From NCBI RefSeq assembly GCF_000969645.2, contig NZ_CP014222.1:1801740-1865739 (forward strand): a stretch of 64,000 nt of DNA, read 5' to 3'. Below, piece after piece: positions 8,591-18,370 of this stretch. This DNA is from Janthinobacterium sp. B9-8. GTDB taxonomy: Bacteria > Pseudomonadota > Gammaproteobacteria > Burkholderiales > Chitinibacteraceae. Every line of letters begins with the position of its first letter. Within the stretch, counting starts at the first letter, position 1. The position numbers and the translations under genes are program-made. A model generated the notes under the pieces. That model was not told the origin of the DNA, did no database searches, and saw nothing but the letters and a program-made list of their open reading frames with translations.

Positions 8591-9652
8591 ATGTCGACGA
8601 TTAAGCACGCCACAGCGATTTTTACTCTATTACTCGCTGCATGTGGAGGAGATGAAAGCACTACTGTAGCCACAGCTGCCCCACCCCCCTCCGCCATGAC
8701 GCAAATAATACTTAAACGCTACACAAGCATTGAAGTTAATCTAAATATCATATTTCAAAGTGAAACGCTATACCACGATTTATTTGAAACAAGAGGCGAT
8801 AGTACAGGCAAACAAACGGCCAATATCTTTAATTACGACACTATTTCAATTAAAGATAAAGTATTAATAGACAACCAGTTTGATTATGATTTCAATAATC
8901 AACAATGGAAAAACACAACAGGCATTAACAATGAGTCACTCTATTTAACAGATGACAAATGGGAAAAACCACAACCAGCAAAAACTGTTGCCAAAGGCAA
9001 TGACATTCTGCTTGATTATGGAAATAATACTCAATACCTGCTCAGCGGCACCAGCAGAGACATAAGCAATCTTGCCGTGATGGATGTTCATTTTACTAAG
9101 GAAAACACCCAATCTGGCCCTGATTACACTTTATTTAAAACACCAGCGCCTGCATTTCCTTCTGGATCTCAAGCCTATTATCTTGGTTTTAGCCCGCTTA
9201 AAACAACTTATTTTAGCTACTATGGCAATCCGACTACCTTTAAAACCATTGCAGAATGGACCAATTTTTATTCAATTAATGGCACAAATTTAGAAGAAAA
9301 AAACAGCCAGTGCCCCTACCAATTTGACACCTCCCGCAAAACCATTGTTTTCAGCAACAACCCCAATACCTCATATAAATGCAACAAAAAAGAGCAGAGC
9401 TACGAAATCATCAACATTAAGCAACAACAACTTTTAGTTATTACGGCAACAGACAATAAATCGGCCATCCGTAAAGAATTTTATGCTATTGCGAATGGCA
9501 ATTTATTAGAAGGGGTGGTTCAGGAGCCTTTTGAAATAAACAATACCGGATCCTCATCTGGCTTATTTACCATTGAAGTTCGGCTAAACAAAACAGCAAT
9601 TAATCACTTATTAAAATACGGTGGGCTTCCTGCCTCTGCTCAGTTAAAATAA
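8591..9652 (+). CDS. Lipoprotein of unknown function
   Basis: A 353-residue protein that starts with a lipoprotein signal peptide (FTLLLAACGG; Cys17 is the lipid anchor) followed by a Thr/Ala/Pro linker. The rest is Asn-, Thr- and Lys-rich, with mostly beta-strand character and two to three Cys in the second half (SQCPYQFD, SYKCNKKE), so it probably faces the periplasm or the cell surface. I recognise no family. G+C is clearly lower than in the neighbouring genes, which suggests recent acquisition. A weak GAG precedes the ATG. It stands alone between two minus-strand genes and a strong hairpin lies downstream at 9743-9770. Confidence 0.72.
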   Translation: MSTIKHATAIFTLLLAACGGDESTTVATAAPPPSAMTQIILKRYTSIEVNLNIIFQSETLYHDLFETRGDSTGKQTANIFNYDTISIKDKVLIDNQFDYDFNNQQWKNTTGINNESLYLTDDKWEKPQPAKTVAKGNDILLDYGNNTQYLLSGTSRDISNLAVMDVHFTKENTQSGPDYTLFKTPAPAFPSGSQAYYLGFSPLKTTYFSYYGNPTTFKTIAEWTNFYSINGTNLEEKNSQCPYQFDTSRKTIVFSNNPNTSYKCNKKEQSYEIINIKQQQLLVITATDNKSAIRKEFYAIANGNLLEGVVQEPFEINNTGSSSGLFTIEVRLNKTAINHLLKYGGLPASAQLK

Positions 9653-9742
9653 TGGCCAGAATTGAGGGCCTAAAGAAGCTATGATTTATTCAGCTTCGTC
9701 ACTTTGGCTTAAAGCCTGCCCTCAAGTACTGTAGTCAGTAAA

Positions 9743-9770
9743 GGGGGCCCAGCATTTTTACTGGGCCCCC
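9743..9770. terminator. Strong hairpin between convergent genes
   Basis: GGGGGCCCAG and CTGGGCCCCC form a perfect 10-bp stem with an 8-base loop. It lies between the lipoprotein gene (plus) and pldA (minus), which converge here. There is no T-run on either side, so intrinsic termination is likely but not certain. Confidence 0.6.
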
Positions 9771-9835
9771 AAAAGCCCGGAAGATGAAGACCCAATCAAA
9801 GCAACATTTATTTTAAAAAAACATACCTTAATAGA

Positions 9836-10882
9836 TTATGGCGAAATAGCGATGCCAAACCCTAATACATTTTGGCGTCTATTGTAATCAAGCAAGTTAT
9901 CGCCATAGCCACTAAAGACTTGCACATACGCTTTCAAATTGCCCGTCAGTGGGTACGTCCAGTCCAGCTGTACCCCACCATTGCCCGTGCGAAAATTTTG
10001 ACGCACCAATGCGCTTAATTCTTGTCCTGAATCAAATCGATAGCGCGCGGTTACATCCCCATGGCCCATAAAATCCAGCAAATCCGGATTATCATCGGTT
10101 CCATCCTGTTCTTTGAACCGATACCATGGGCGAATTTCTAGTGAGAAATTGTTTTTTTCAAAGCCAAAATCAGCGTATGCACGATTCCAGCTACGTGATA
10201 ATGGATTGCTGCGTCCATTTGACTGATGTGCCAAACCCAGATTCAAAAAACGCCATTTTATAAACCCTAAATCTAAATCTGTTCGAATAGATAAAATGGC
10301 TTCTGGCTCATAATTTGTCTCACGAAATGGTGCAGAATAATCACTATTATACAATTGCCAATAGCTTTTTTGCGTATAGGCAAGCCATAGATCTGCTCTG
10401 TCAGAAAAAATACTTTCCAACGCTTTTACTTTAAAACTCAATTGGAATTTAGCTTCAGCATCATTAACAGCACCTATTCCCGGCGCCAATGGAAGTTGCT
10501 CCCCTGTCGAAGCCGACGAGCTGGGATGCTGATTACGGTTATCGCTATAACTTAGCGGCAGGAAATAATTCGTTTTATAAGTACGTAAGGCAAAAGTGCC
10601 TTTTTTTTGATCCAGCTCCCATTGATCACCTAAAGCGGAAGGTGCAGATTGATTAATATCGGCAATAGGCGAAGGGCGTGGTGCCGAGCTTGACTTTTCG
10701 ACCGCCTCAACGCTGATCTCAGGTGCTGTTACACCTCCGCCTGCATGATCAATGCTGTCATAACAAGCCAGCCTGGCTTTGGCATCTGCGATGGCTTTGC
10801 AATGCTGTAATGTGCCCGTAGCTGCCGTAACATGAACAGCAGTGACCGCTAAGCCAAGAGCCAGTATTTTTGAGTAATGCAT
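9836..10882 (-). CDS. pldA: Outer-membrane phospholipase A1 (PldA/OMPLA)
   Basis: OMPLA hydrolyses misplaced phospholipids in the outer leaflet of the outer membrane as a calcium-dependent dimer. The catalytic block LAHQSNGRSNPLSRSWNR is present, with His219 and Ser221 and the supporting Asn in SWNR. The C-terminal two thirds alternates as a beta-barrel and ends LGFGIAISP. The N-terminus has a signal peptide and the RLACYD segment common in betaproteobacterial PldA. The start at 10882 is preferred because an AAGGAAAG ribosome site lies just upstream and the signal peptide starts there; an in-frame start at 10993 adds 37 unlikely residues. The next gene encodes a secreted T6SS phospholipase. 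Confidence 0.9.
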   Translation of the reverse strand: MHYSKILALGLAVTAVHVTAATGTLQHCKAIADAKARLACYDSIDHAGGGVTAPEISVEAVEKSSSAPRPSPIADINQSAPSALGDQWELDQKKGTFALRTYKTNYFLPLSYSDNRNQHPSSSASTGEQLPLAPGIGAVNDAEAKFQLSFKVKALESIFSDRADLWLAYTQKSYWQLYNSDYSAPFRETNYEPEAILSIRTDLDLGFIKWRFLNLGLAHQSNGRSNPLSRSWNRAYADFGFEKNNFSLEIRPWYRFKEQDGTDDNPDLLDFMGHGDVTARYRFDSGQELSALVRQNFRTGNGGVQLDWTYPLTGNLKAYVQVFSGYGDNLLDYNRRQNVLGFGIAISP

Positions 10883-11578
10883 AAGCGACTTTCCTTGCCA
10901 AAAATTCAATCTGCTGCATAACAAGTGATAATGACTCACTATGCAAAATAGACTCAAATCAAAAATCCAGACAAAAACATAATGTTGAATCAAATTGAAG
11001 GCATAGTACTACTATTACAGCAGCACATCATTTTCTATCATTTCAAGCGGTATAAGCTCATCTTTCTGTACCGTTCTGTGCTTTTACGCAAGTTTACGCT
11101 CCCCACAAACAAACCACTGCTTTATGCAATATCTTATTAAGCCATCTTGCCTTTTTTATCCAGCAGGCTTTTCTCCTAATGCCTAACATGCCAAATAAAT
11201 AAAAATATAAGCTGGCAAATCCTTAATCATTTTCCCTTTATTCTACATTCAGAATCACCGAAAATAGAGAAACACCTCTACTGGAATCTGCACAGTGAGT
11301 GTAAAGGTTTTTTTATTTGAAAAAATCAATCCATGCCTGCAGCGCTAAAGAGCTATTTCTAGCGCAGGGGAAATAAAATTAAAAGCGTGTTTTTTTATCG
11401 TACAAACACGGCTCCCGCTCCTGATAGATGGTGGAAATATCGTACGGAACCGCCAAGCTTAGTCAATTTAAGCGTACACAACGCATCCAAAGCCGCAGTC
11501 TGCCCTTTTACCCGCACTTGGGCTAATGATTTAAATAAGCGGCAGGTAAATCAGGCACAACTTGATGAAAAACACCGC
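10883..11578. other. Intergenic region upstream of pldA and downstream of tle1
   Basis: About 700 AT-rich bases. The part near 10883-11000 should hold the pldA promoter. A short dyad GCGCTA...TAGCGC lies at 11342-11365, followed by a T-run at about 11389. A plus-strand open frame at 11387-11683 runs antisense into the effector gene and has no family features, so I do not call it. No RNA gene was recognised. Confidence 0.4.
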
Positions 11579-13774
11579 TTATTTACGCCCTTGAATTTGC
11601 TTGAGTGCCTGTTGATGCCGCAGCAATTCTTCCTGCCTTTGCTGCTGATTAATACGCGAAAATTCCGACATATCCTTCCCTAACTGCTGTTGCTTAGCCG
11701 CCCCCGCTCGCTGCCCCTCCAAGCTTCTCATCCTGGCTTCGTGCGTGATGCGCTCATTATCCAACTGCACCTGTTTATTCTTTTCAAGACGCTGCACATG
11801 CTCTGAATCATCTATCTTTTCTGCCGTTTGAGAAGCGGCTTTTCCATCGGCCAAATAAATTTTCCGCCAGCGCAAATAACCCCACATCCTGTATGGCTCT
11901 AATCCAAACCATGCTTTTGAATCATGCATCAGCGTTTCAAATAGCGGCACCACCTCTGGAATCAAGGCTTCCTGATCCCAGATAAATTGAATAGCTGAAT
12001 CCCATTGGGCCTGTTTTTCGCCCAAAACCATCGTGGCCCTACTCCTTAAAAGCTCAAGCTCTTTGGCTAAATTAACATCCTCTCTTTCAAAATCATTTAT
12101 ATCCCGAGCCTTTGAAGAATAAAAACTATTTTGCAATTCGGGCAATAAATGAATTCGCCCCAACCTTTGCTTTCGCCAGGCCAAAAACTGCCCGTAATGC
12201 CTGCGGCTTAATACTTGAAGAGATTCACTCGGCTGTGTTTCTGTTAACCACATTCCGCCCGTGGGTTTTATTTTCGCAGCTTTTGTGCTTTCTATATATT
12301 GGTTAAAGATTTTGATTGTTTCTGGATGAATCGCAAAATTACGCATTCTAATTGCCCGCAATTCTGAGGAGGGAATCAAGGGCACACCAGCAATTAAAGC
12401 TTCCCTATACATTTGAGCTAAAGGGATTTGCGATAATTTTTTACTATCACCTGTAACAGCAAATTCAGCAATACACTTAGCCTTATCCTCTACAGGTATG
12501 ACCCCTGCGTATGGCGAGTTTTCGTCTTCAACATACAGCTCTTTTTGCGTAGCCTTTAACCTTTGTGCTGTAGCACTCTCTCCGATCGATCGCCCCTGCT
12601 CCAACGGCTCATACCCCCCGCCCACATCAGAATGCACCCCTGGATACATCACTTCTTTATGCAGTGCGCCGCTGCCTATTGCATCTAAAGGGAAAGAGCC
12701 CCTTACCTCATGGGCCGCCACCAGATGCACGCACCTAACATCATCAGCGACTTTTAAATTTTCAGCGCTCGCCCAGCCGCTATGCCCATCTTGAGTGGGC
12801 GCAGACTGAGCCAAGCCCACCGAGGCAACCGTATCAAAAATACCCAGGAAATCAATTTTCAATTCAAGCCCGGCAATCTCTGAGCCATATGCTTGCTTTA
12901 GCCAAGTCACAAACACGCGCGCCGCAGCCGCCCCACGGGAAAAGCCAAAAACAGCAATTCTCACCCTTTTAATTTTTGGCTTGCCTTGCACCCGGCCCTG
13001 AATAAATGGCGCAATAAGTGGGCGTAGTTGTTCTGATCGCTCTCTAAGCGTTTTATTGCGATCAATGCGTTGATCAAAAAGAATTCGAGCCATGGGATTA
13101 GTTAAGCGGACAACATCACTCATCGCAGCGCTTGCTGAGCTGATCATTTTCTGCGCCAATTTGCCATCCGCTTTCAGCGAGCTTGAAGGATGGGGCGAAC
13201 CAAGAATGGCCTCATGCAAATGATTAGTAAGCTGCAACAAAGCCCAATTAATCCTGACTTCCCCAAATAATGCGGCGACTTCACCGCCCTTATTGGAAAC
13301 ACGATCAACTGAATATTCAGCGACCTTGGCATACGCAGCAGAAAGCATTGAGCTTTTTTTAGCAGACGGAGTGATATCGCCTAGCTCTACAAATGGCGTG
13401 CCCACGCCAGGAATATAGGTTTTTCGATAAAAACACCGCTCACCCTGCGGAACCGCCTTAGGCCAGTCTTTATCTTCATCCTTCTTAATGTCCTTTAGCT
13501 TTTGCGCTTTAAGCTCTGGCCTACTGATTTCCAATTTATCTGCGCTTGGAAAGCCTGCATAAACCTCATATAGGCGGGCAACATTGCTATGACTAAAATT
13601 CTCAGTTGAGTAATATTTATTATTATTTGTGCCATCAAAAAAGAAGCCGAGGAAGATGTCTTGATTGCAATCGAGACAAGAAAGATCACCAAGGTTTTTA
13701 TCACGCTCAACGATCTCTTTACCCTCTAACTTTAAGGGCTTCGCAGGGCAAATTTCAGCAAAACGAGTACTCAT
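11579..13774 (-). CDS. T6SS phospholipase effector, Tle1-like (DUF2235)
   Basis: A 731-residue alpha/beta-hydrolase of the T6SS lipase family Tle1 (DUF2235). Visible are the N-terminal FFFDGTNNN motif, the nucleophile elbow GFSRG (Ser279), an IFDTVAS strand carrying the likely catalytic Asp, and a VHSDVGGGY segment with the catalytic His. No signal peptide is present, as expected for a spike-loaded effector. The C-terminal 100 residues are Gln/Arg-rich and helical. It follows a lipoprotein gene that fits an immunity role, and a DUF4123 adaptor and vgrG lie upstream on the same strand. ATG at 13774 is preferred over TTG at 13777 because GGAG lies about 9 bases before it. It should cleave phospholipids of rival cells. 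Confidence 0.88.
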   Translation of the reverse strand: MSTRFAEICPAKPLKLEGKEIVERDKNLGDLSCLDCNQDIFLGFFFDGTNNNKYYSTENFSHSNVARLYEVYAGFPSADKLEISRPELKAQKLKDIKKDEDKDWPKAVPQGERCFYRKTYIPGVGTPFVELGDITPSAKKSSMLSAAYAKVAEYSVDRVSNKGGEVAALFGEVRINWALLQLTNHLHEAILGSPHPSSSLKADGKLAQKMISSASAAMSDVVRLTNPMARILFDQRIDRNKTLRERSEQLRPLIAPFIQGRVQGKPKIKRVRIAVFGFSRGAAAARVFVTWLKQAYGSEIAGLELKIDFLGIFDTVASVGLAQSAPTQDGHSGWASAENLKVADDVRCVHLVAAHEVRGSFPLDAIGSGALHKEVMYPGVHSDVGGGYEPLEQGRSIGESATAQRLKATQKELYVEDENSPYAGVIPVEDKAKCIAEFAVTGDSKKLSQIPLAQMYREALIAGVPLIPSSELRAIRMRNFAIHPETIKIFNQYIESTKAAKIKPTGGMWLTETQPSESLQVLSRRHYGQFLAWRKQRLGRIHLLPELQNSFYSSKARDINDFEREDVNLAKELELLRSRATMVLGEKQAQWDSAIQFIWDQEALIPEVVPLFETLMHDSKAWFGLEPYRMWGYLRWRKIYLADGKAASQTAEKIDDSEHVQRLEKNKQVQLDNERITHEARMRSLEGQRAGAAKQQQLGKDMSEFSRINQQQRQEELLRHQQALKQIQGRK

Positions 13775-13777
13775 CAA

Positions 13778-14497
13778 TTACTCCTCCCGATAATCCAACT
13801 CACACATTTTTTTGTTGATAACCCATAGATCCTTACAGTCATTTAGTAATTTATTACAAGCCTCCTGATTTCCCTCTGGGTCACTAGACTCTTGTATTGA
13901 CTTTGCGGTGCAAGCCTCCCGCATCATCGCGGCTGTTTCTTCTTTTGAACCAAACTTATACTTCGATAAATGCTTCCTGCATTCTTTTTCTGACAATCTC
14001 GCCACACAAGCCGTTAACGCCCCTGCTTTCTCCCTCCCCGCCCAATTGGCATGCCCCGGCTCTACCGGCGAGGCGATTAGCTCCACTTCATGATTGGGAT
14101 AAAACAACACATAGAGATCGCCCGGCGTGGTGTAACGCGGAAGCTCCAGCGTGCGCTCTTGCCTAATCGGCGAAATTTCCTTGGCGCTTCCCTCCTCCCA
14201 AGACAAATGATATTTCAAGCCAGGCCGCCATTTTTTGGGCAGCAAAGTGCAACAATTCTTAGCGCCAGGCCCCTCTAACAAACCAACAATCGCACCGCCA
14301 ACGGCATTATTACTCGCGTCCTTCAAGGTGTATTGCACATCGAGATCATGCTGATAATTCACCGCATCCACCGACACAGTCACGCTATTCGCGTCAACGC
14401 GCTTCCCCACCGCTTCAGACTCTGCGGGGCGGCAAGCGCTCAGCGCAAGAAGAATCACCCAGTAGCCGATATGGGTTTTTGCTTGAATTAATTTCAT
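13778..14497 (-). CDS. Periplasmic lipoprotein, likely Tle1 immunity (DUF3304-like)
   Basis: A 239-residue lipoprotein with lipobox LALSAC (Cys22). The body has the Cys- and Trp-containing pattern GGAIVGLLEGPGAKNCCTLL...WRPGLKYHLSWEE that I associate with DUF3304 proteins found beside Tle1 lipases. The C-terminal half has several further Cys (CVARLSEKEC, CTAKS, CNKLLNDC) that may form disulfides. Its stop lies directly before the effector start, so the pair is co-translated. A lipid-anchored periplasmic protein is the expected form of an immunity factor against a lipase delivered to the periplasm. The immunity role is inferred from position and family. Confidence 0.8.
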   Translation of the reverse strand: MKLIQAKTHIGYWVILLALSACRPAESEAVGKRVDANSVTVSVDAVNYQHDLDVQYTLKDASNNAVGGAIVGLLEGPGAKNCCTLLPKKWRPGLKYHLSWEEGSAKEISPIRQERTLELPRYTTPGDLYVLFYPNHEVELIASPVEPGHANWAGREKAGALTACVARLSEKECRKHLSKYKFGSKEETAAMMREACTAKSIQESSDPEGNQEACNKLLNDCKDLWVINKKMCELDYREE

Positions 14498-14841
14498 TTT
14501 TTTAACTCGACCTGTAAGTAGTTCGGCATAAGTGATCAGGCATTTTTAAACGCAAACGCATATGATTTTCCTAGGGTGTGCAAGTGCTTTTTTTACGCAC
14601 CGGCCCTTTGCGCTCCGACTTCGTCGTTTTACACCCTACGAAAAATGCATGGTTGAAGAGTGCAGGATGTTATATCAAAGGACTTATATCCAGCACTCAC
14701 TTAGTAAAACTCTAATTAATTCAACTCTCTGATTTCCGAGCAGGCGAAAACCCTGTATTTGCACTGAATCCCCAGCAAAAAATCAGGGATGGCGCTTTAA
14801 TCAGCGCTTCCTTAGCGCTAGAGCGTGTTAATAAAGACCAC
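14498..14841. other. Intergenic region with TAGGGTGT palindrome
   Basis: A 344-base gap inside the minus-strand T6SS arm. It contains TAGGGTGT (14572-14579) and ACACCCTA (14631-14638), the ends of a dispersed palindrome of the GTAGGGTGGG type also seen at 28326-28427, 41484-41542 and 56388-56461. The rest is AT-rich and may carry a separate promoter for the immunity-effector pair. No gene is seen. Confidence 0.55.
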
Positions 14842-15615
14842 TTAAGCTGTAGTGATCTCAATAAATTGCTCAATACAATAAGCCCGCAGCTCGGCAAAAT
14901 CAGTAATGCCTACCGTATGGGCTTCACTGCAAAGCTGTTTTACCAGCGTATATATTTTTGATTCGCTCATGATCAATTCAGCAGTTAGCCCCAGTTTTCT
15001 TAATTGCTGAATAATCTGATCAGGCTGAGAAACATCAAGCATCTGGGTGAATTGCTGCTCTGTAATACAAAGAGGAGAGTCATTAGGCTTTAATTGATCA
15101 CCCCCCTTTAATTCAACCATCTCCGCCGCGCGATTAAAATAAATGCCAGAATAAAAAGCGCCCATAAATTGCGCCCTCTGCTCATCCTGCATGGCATCCA
15201 GCAAATTAGGCAAGATACGTGTATCTGCATAGCGCAGTATATAGCTGAGTTTTTCCGGAAAAATGATTACATCGGTATAACTTGCAAAATGGCCATACAT
15301 CACCTCAGGGTCTAAAGCGCTTAGCCAAAAACTCAGCATCGGCTGCTCATTGCTTGCTTGCAATAACACATCAATTTGATTCACAAAATGGGCCATATCC
15401 TCAAAATGACACAGGATGGGCGATATATCGATATCTGCCCCTTCATCTTGATACAAAGAAACCCATCTGATTTTATTCCTCAGTTTTTTTATTAATCGTG
15501 GATCAAAGCTGTGATCAATTAAAGCATAGATATTAAATGCCTCTGGCTCAAAAGATGAAAGCCAAGCCAAAATATTGGCTTTAGTTTCTGCCGGATAAGA
15601 ATCAATATTTTTCAT
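14842..15615 (-). CDS. DUF4123 T6SS adaptor/chaperone
   Basis: A 257-residue cytoplasmic protein of the DUF4123 type, the adaptor (Tap/TEC) that loads an effector on VgrG. Its N-terminal domain has the strand-rich NIYALIDHSF...FWLSALDPEVMYGHFASYTDV pattern with an RYADTRILPNLLDAM segment typical of the family. The start ATG at 15615 overlaps the vgrG stop (ATGA), so it is translationally coupled to vgrG. The Tle1-immunity pair follows 344 bases further down, so this adaptor most likely serves Tle1. No membrane segment or signal peptide is seen. Confidence 0.82.
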   Translation of the reverse strand: MKNIDSYPAETKANILAWLSSFEPEAFNIYALIDHSFDPRLIKKLRNKIRWVSLYQDEGADIDISPILCHFEDMAHFVNQIDVLLQASNEQPMLSFWLSALDPEVMYGHFASYTDVIIFPEKLSYILRYADTRILPNLLDAMQDEQRAQFMGAFYSGIYFNRAAEMVELKGGDQLKPNDSPLCITEQQFTQMLDVSQPDQIIQQLRKLGLTAELIMSESKIYTLVKQLCSEAHTVGITDFAELRAYCIEQFIEITTA

Positions 15616-18263
15616 AATCGAGCCGCAAAAGGGCTGCCCACATCTTTTGCTTTTTGCAGGCAAGATTTACAAATTGTATTAGGGAAAGCAGGCAAAGGTG
15701 GGTTCATTTTTGCCGGGCCACTTACATCATGATTCGCGCCTTTTATCGTCACCACACCTGGACAATGGATGTCGATATTGCCGCCTTTCAGCCGGATATA
15801 GCCACCGCCTGCTGTGACCAGAATTTCGTCTTTGGCTACGACGGTGATGCTTTCTTTGCAGGCAGTGATTTTGACGTTTTTATCGCCGGTAATTTCAATA
15901 TCATCGCTCTGTGCTTGCAGCTGGATTTTACCTTTGGCAGCGATCAGTTTTAGCGCGACTTGGTCTTTTACCCCCGCTACAAACAGGCTGATGTGCTGGC
16001 CTACGTTGTGTATCCAACGGCGGCCAGAGGTTTGGTTTGTGTCTCTTTGCGCAACTAGATCAAGATTTGTGCCTGCGGTAATCGTTTGGCTTTGCGGGCT
16101 GGTGATGGCGACGCCGTCCTCACCGTGCAGCAAGATGATTTTTTGTTGCCCTGCTTGGTCTTGGGATTTTGTTTTACCGTCTTTGTCGGTATTGCTGCTC
16201 GCCTCAAAGCTTTTGCTGGCGTGAACGTGGTGATAAAGATGGCCAGTGCTGGCTTTACTGCCTGCACTATTATCAGCCTCTACGGTTTTGCCCTCGTCGC
16301 CGGTTTCAATAGTGTCGGCTAGCTGGTTGGTTGCCGTTTCGCCTAGGCTTTGTGCCAGTGCAAGGGCGGATTCGAGCTGGCTTTGGGCGGGGCTGCGGTC
16401 GAGCTGTTTGCCAGATGCACCACTCTTAGCTTCAGTGCTGATCAGTAAACCATTGGCGCGGATTGCGCCTTGATTATCGGTGCGTAATTCAAACCCTTCG
16501 CCGCGTGGCTCGCCTTTTCCGTCGGTTCTTGGATGGATCAGATAGCCAAGGTTAAGCTGGGTTTTGCCGTGCTCGCTGGATAATTTAGTACGGACTTCGC
16601 CTTTAGTGTCATCAAACAGCAGCTCGCCGTATTGGCCGCCTTCATGCTCTTTAGTTTTGATGCCAGATAGTGTTTTATTGGCGGGCAAGACGCCCGCGCC
16701 GCTGAACGTCGGCACTGAATGACTGCCGTTATAGACAGCGCCAGTGACTACGGGGCGATCGATATCGCCCTCTATAAAGCTCACCGTCACTTCCTGGCCG
16801 ATGCGCGGGATAAACTGATGCCCCCAGCCTGCACCCGCCGATGGCGCGGCGACGCGTATCCAGCAGGATGATTTATCGTCTAGGTTTGCACCAAACTCCG
16901 GGTGCTCGGCGGCACGTTGCCAGTGGAATTCAATTTTAATGCGCCCTTGCTCGTCGGTATGCACTTCTGAACCGGCGGGGCCAACTACGGTGGCGGTTTG
17001 CAAGCCAAGGCTGGTGGGCTTGGTGAATTCTTGCTCGCCCAGATGGCTGAGCACGGGCTGGCCACGTCTTTGGGCAGTGAAGTCGGCTTGGTAAGGCGCG
17101 TTATCTTTGGCTGAAGCGGCAAGCAGGCTGGGCGCGACTAGGCTAAGTTGCTGGGTTAAATCCACTGGCAGATTATTGTTTGCCGTGAATTTAAGCTGGG
17201 TGATGGCGAATTCACGCTGCTCGGCGCTATCCCATTCGTGAGCGGGGTGATCTTCCAAGCGAAACCATTGCCCAGCCTGCAAGCTACGTAATGTGCCAGA
17301 GCCGGTGAATGATTTCTTTTGCCCGTCTAAAGCGTCCTGGCGCAGCTTGGCATCATGGTTGAGCTGGTCTAAATCGCTGGCGTAGTAATGCGCTTGTGGG
17401 TCGTAATATTCGAAGCTGGATTGGATTTGCTGCCCGCCATCGCCTTGATCAATGGCGCTATCGCTTAAGCTGTGGCTGGTGTTGGCGGCTTTGTAATCAA
17501 AGCTGGCTAGGGAAACCGAACTGCTGCCGATTTGCCGCTGCGTATTCCATGTGGTGAGCGAATCACTTTCTTCTGTGGCGTCCGAGCGGTGGAATCTCAC
17601 CGCACTTTCTGCAGCTTCGGGTAGGGCAAAGGCGTCATCAAATACAATAAGTTGAACCTGAGGCGTGTCTCCAGCCAAATGCTCGAAGCGCCATGCCAGG
17701 CCACTTTCTTTCATTAGCCTGCACAGAAATGCAAAATCGTCTTCCCGGTATTGCAGGCAATAAGAGCGCGGTGGGTATTCGCCTGATAATTTGAAATCCA
17801 GCGTCTGTACCGATGCAAACACAGGGTTTTTGGCCTGATGCTCGGCCAGTACCTGCTTCACAATATCAACGACGGATAAATCCTGAAAAACGCGGGAAGT
17901 GCGTCGGTATCTGAGCAGCGCAAAAGGTGGCTCTACGGTGAGCGAATACTTGGCAAAGCCCCCATCCGAGCCTAAGAGCTGCGCCTGCGAGATCACCCCG
18001 CAGCGCTCAATCGCATCGCCATTGGCATCGGCCACAGATAAAACAATCGGCAGGCCAAGCAGTGATTTAAGCTCTAAAGCACCATCGGGTGACAAGCAAT
18101 CAATCTGATAACGGTAAGCCTGATTAATCCCCTCGCTGCCCGTCACACGCTGAGGTAATAGCTGCTCGCCCCAAGCTGCACCATCGCCCAGTTGCAAAGA
18201 GATCAGTCGCTGATCTTGATTAAAAGCCGCAGCAAATGAGGCAAGGAGCTGATCAGTGCGCAT
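15612..18263 (-). CDS. vgrG: VgrG spike protein (TssI) with DUF2345 extension
   Basis: An 883-residue T6SS spike. The N-terminal 380 residues resemble phage gp27 (YRYQIDCLSPD..LLGLPIVLS, REDDFAFLCRLMKESGLAWRFEH). The gp5-like OB region follows (DEQGRIKIEFHWQR, SCWIRVAAPSAGAGWGHQFIPRIGQEV, SFIEGDIDRPVVTGAVYN). The C-terminal part is a DUF2345 beta-prism (LVAQRDTNQT...LKGGNIDIHCPGVVTIKGA) ending in a short tail with CKSC. This tail and the downstream DUF4123 gene fit adaptor-dependent loading of Tle1. It lies downstream of tssA with a 128-base gap containing a perfect palindrome at 18371-18390. Confidence 0.93.
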   Translation of the reverse strand: MRTDQLLASFAAAFNQDQRLISLQLGDGAAWGEQLLPQRVTGSEGINQAYRYQIDCLSPDGALELKSLLGLPIVLSVADANGDAIERCGVISQAQLLGSDGGFAKYSLTVEPPFALLRYRRTSRVFQDLSVVDIVKQVLAEHQAKNPVFASVQTLDFKLSGEYPPRSYCLQYREDDFAFLCRLMKESGLAWRFEHLAGDTPQVQLIVFDDAFALPEAAESAVRFHRSDATEESDSLTTWNTQRQIGSSSVSLASFDYKAANTSHSLSDSAIDQGDGGQQIQSSFEYYDPQAHYYASDLDQLNHDAKLRQDALDGQKKSFTGSGTLRSLQAGQWFRLEDHPAHEWDSAEQREFAITQLKFTANNNLPVDLTQQLSLVAPSLLAASAKDNAPYQADFTAQRRGQPVLSHLGEQEFTKPTSLGLQTATVVGPAGSEVHTDEQGRIKIEFHWQRAAEHPEFGANLDDKSSCWIRVAAPSAGAGWGHQFIPRIGQEVTVSFIEGDIDRPVVTGAVYNGSHSVPTFSGAGVLPANKTLSGIKTKEHEGGQYGELLFDDTKGEVRTKLSSEHGKTQLNLGYLIHPRTDGKGEPRGEGFELRTDNQGAIRANGLLISTEAKSGASGKQLDRSPAQSQLESALALAQSLGETATNQLADTIETGDEGKTVEADNSAGSKASTGHLYHHVHASKSFEASSNTDKDGKTKSQDQAGQQKIILLHGEDGVAITSPQSQTITAGTNLDLVAQRDTNQTSGRRWIHNVGQHISLFVAGVKDQVALKLIAAKGKIQLQAQSDDIEITGDKNVKITACKESITVVAKDEILVTAGGGYIRLKGGNIDIHCPGVVTIKGANHDVSGPAKMNPPLPAFPNTICKSCLQKAKDVGSPFAARL

Positions 18264-18370
18264 GGGCTTTTTCTCAATACAGATTAACCAAGCATCATAA
18301 CAGACGCCTTGCTACTCATATTTAAAAATTACAATAGACTGATATTTTTAAGTGACAATCATACAATATT

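Noticed and set aside
11387-11683. 98-codon plus-strand frame at the 3' end of the effector gene
   Set aside because: It runs antisense into the Tle1 gene, has no ribosome site and no recognisable feature.
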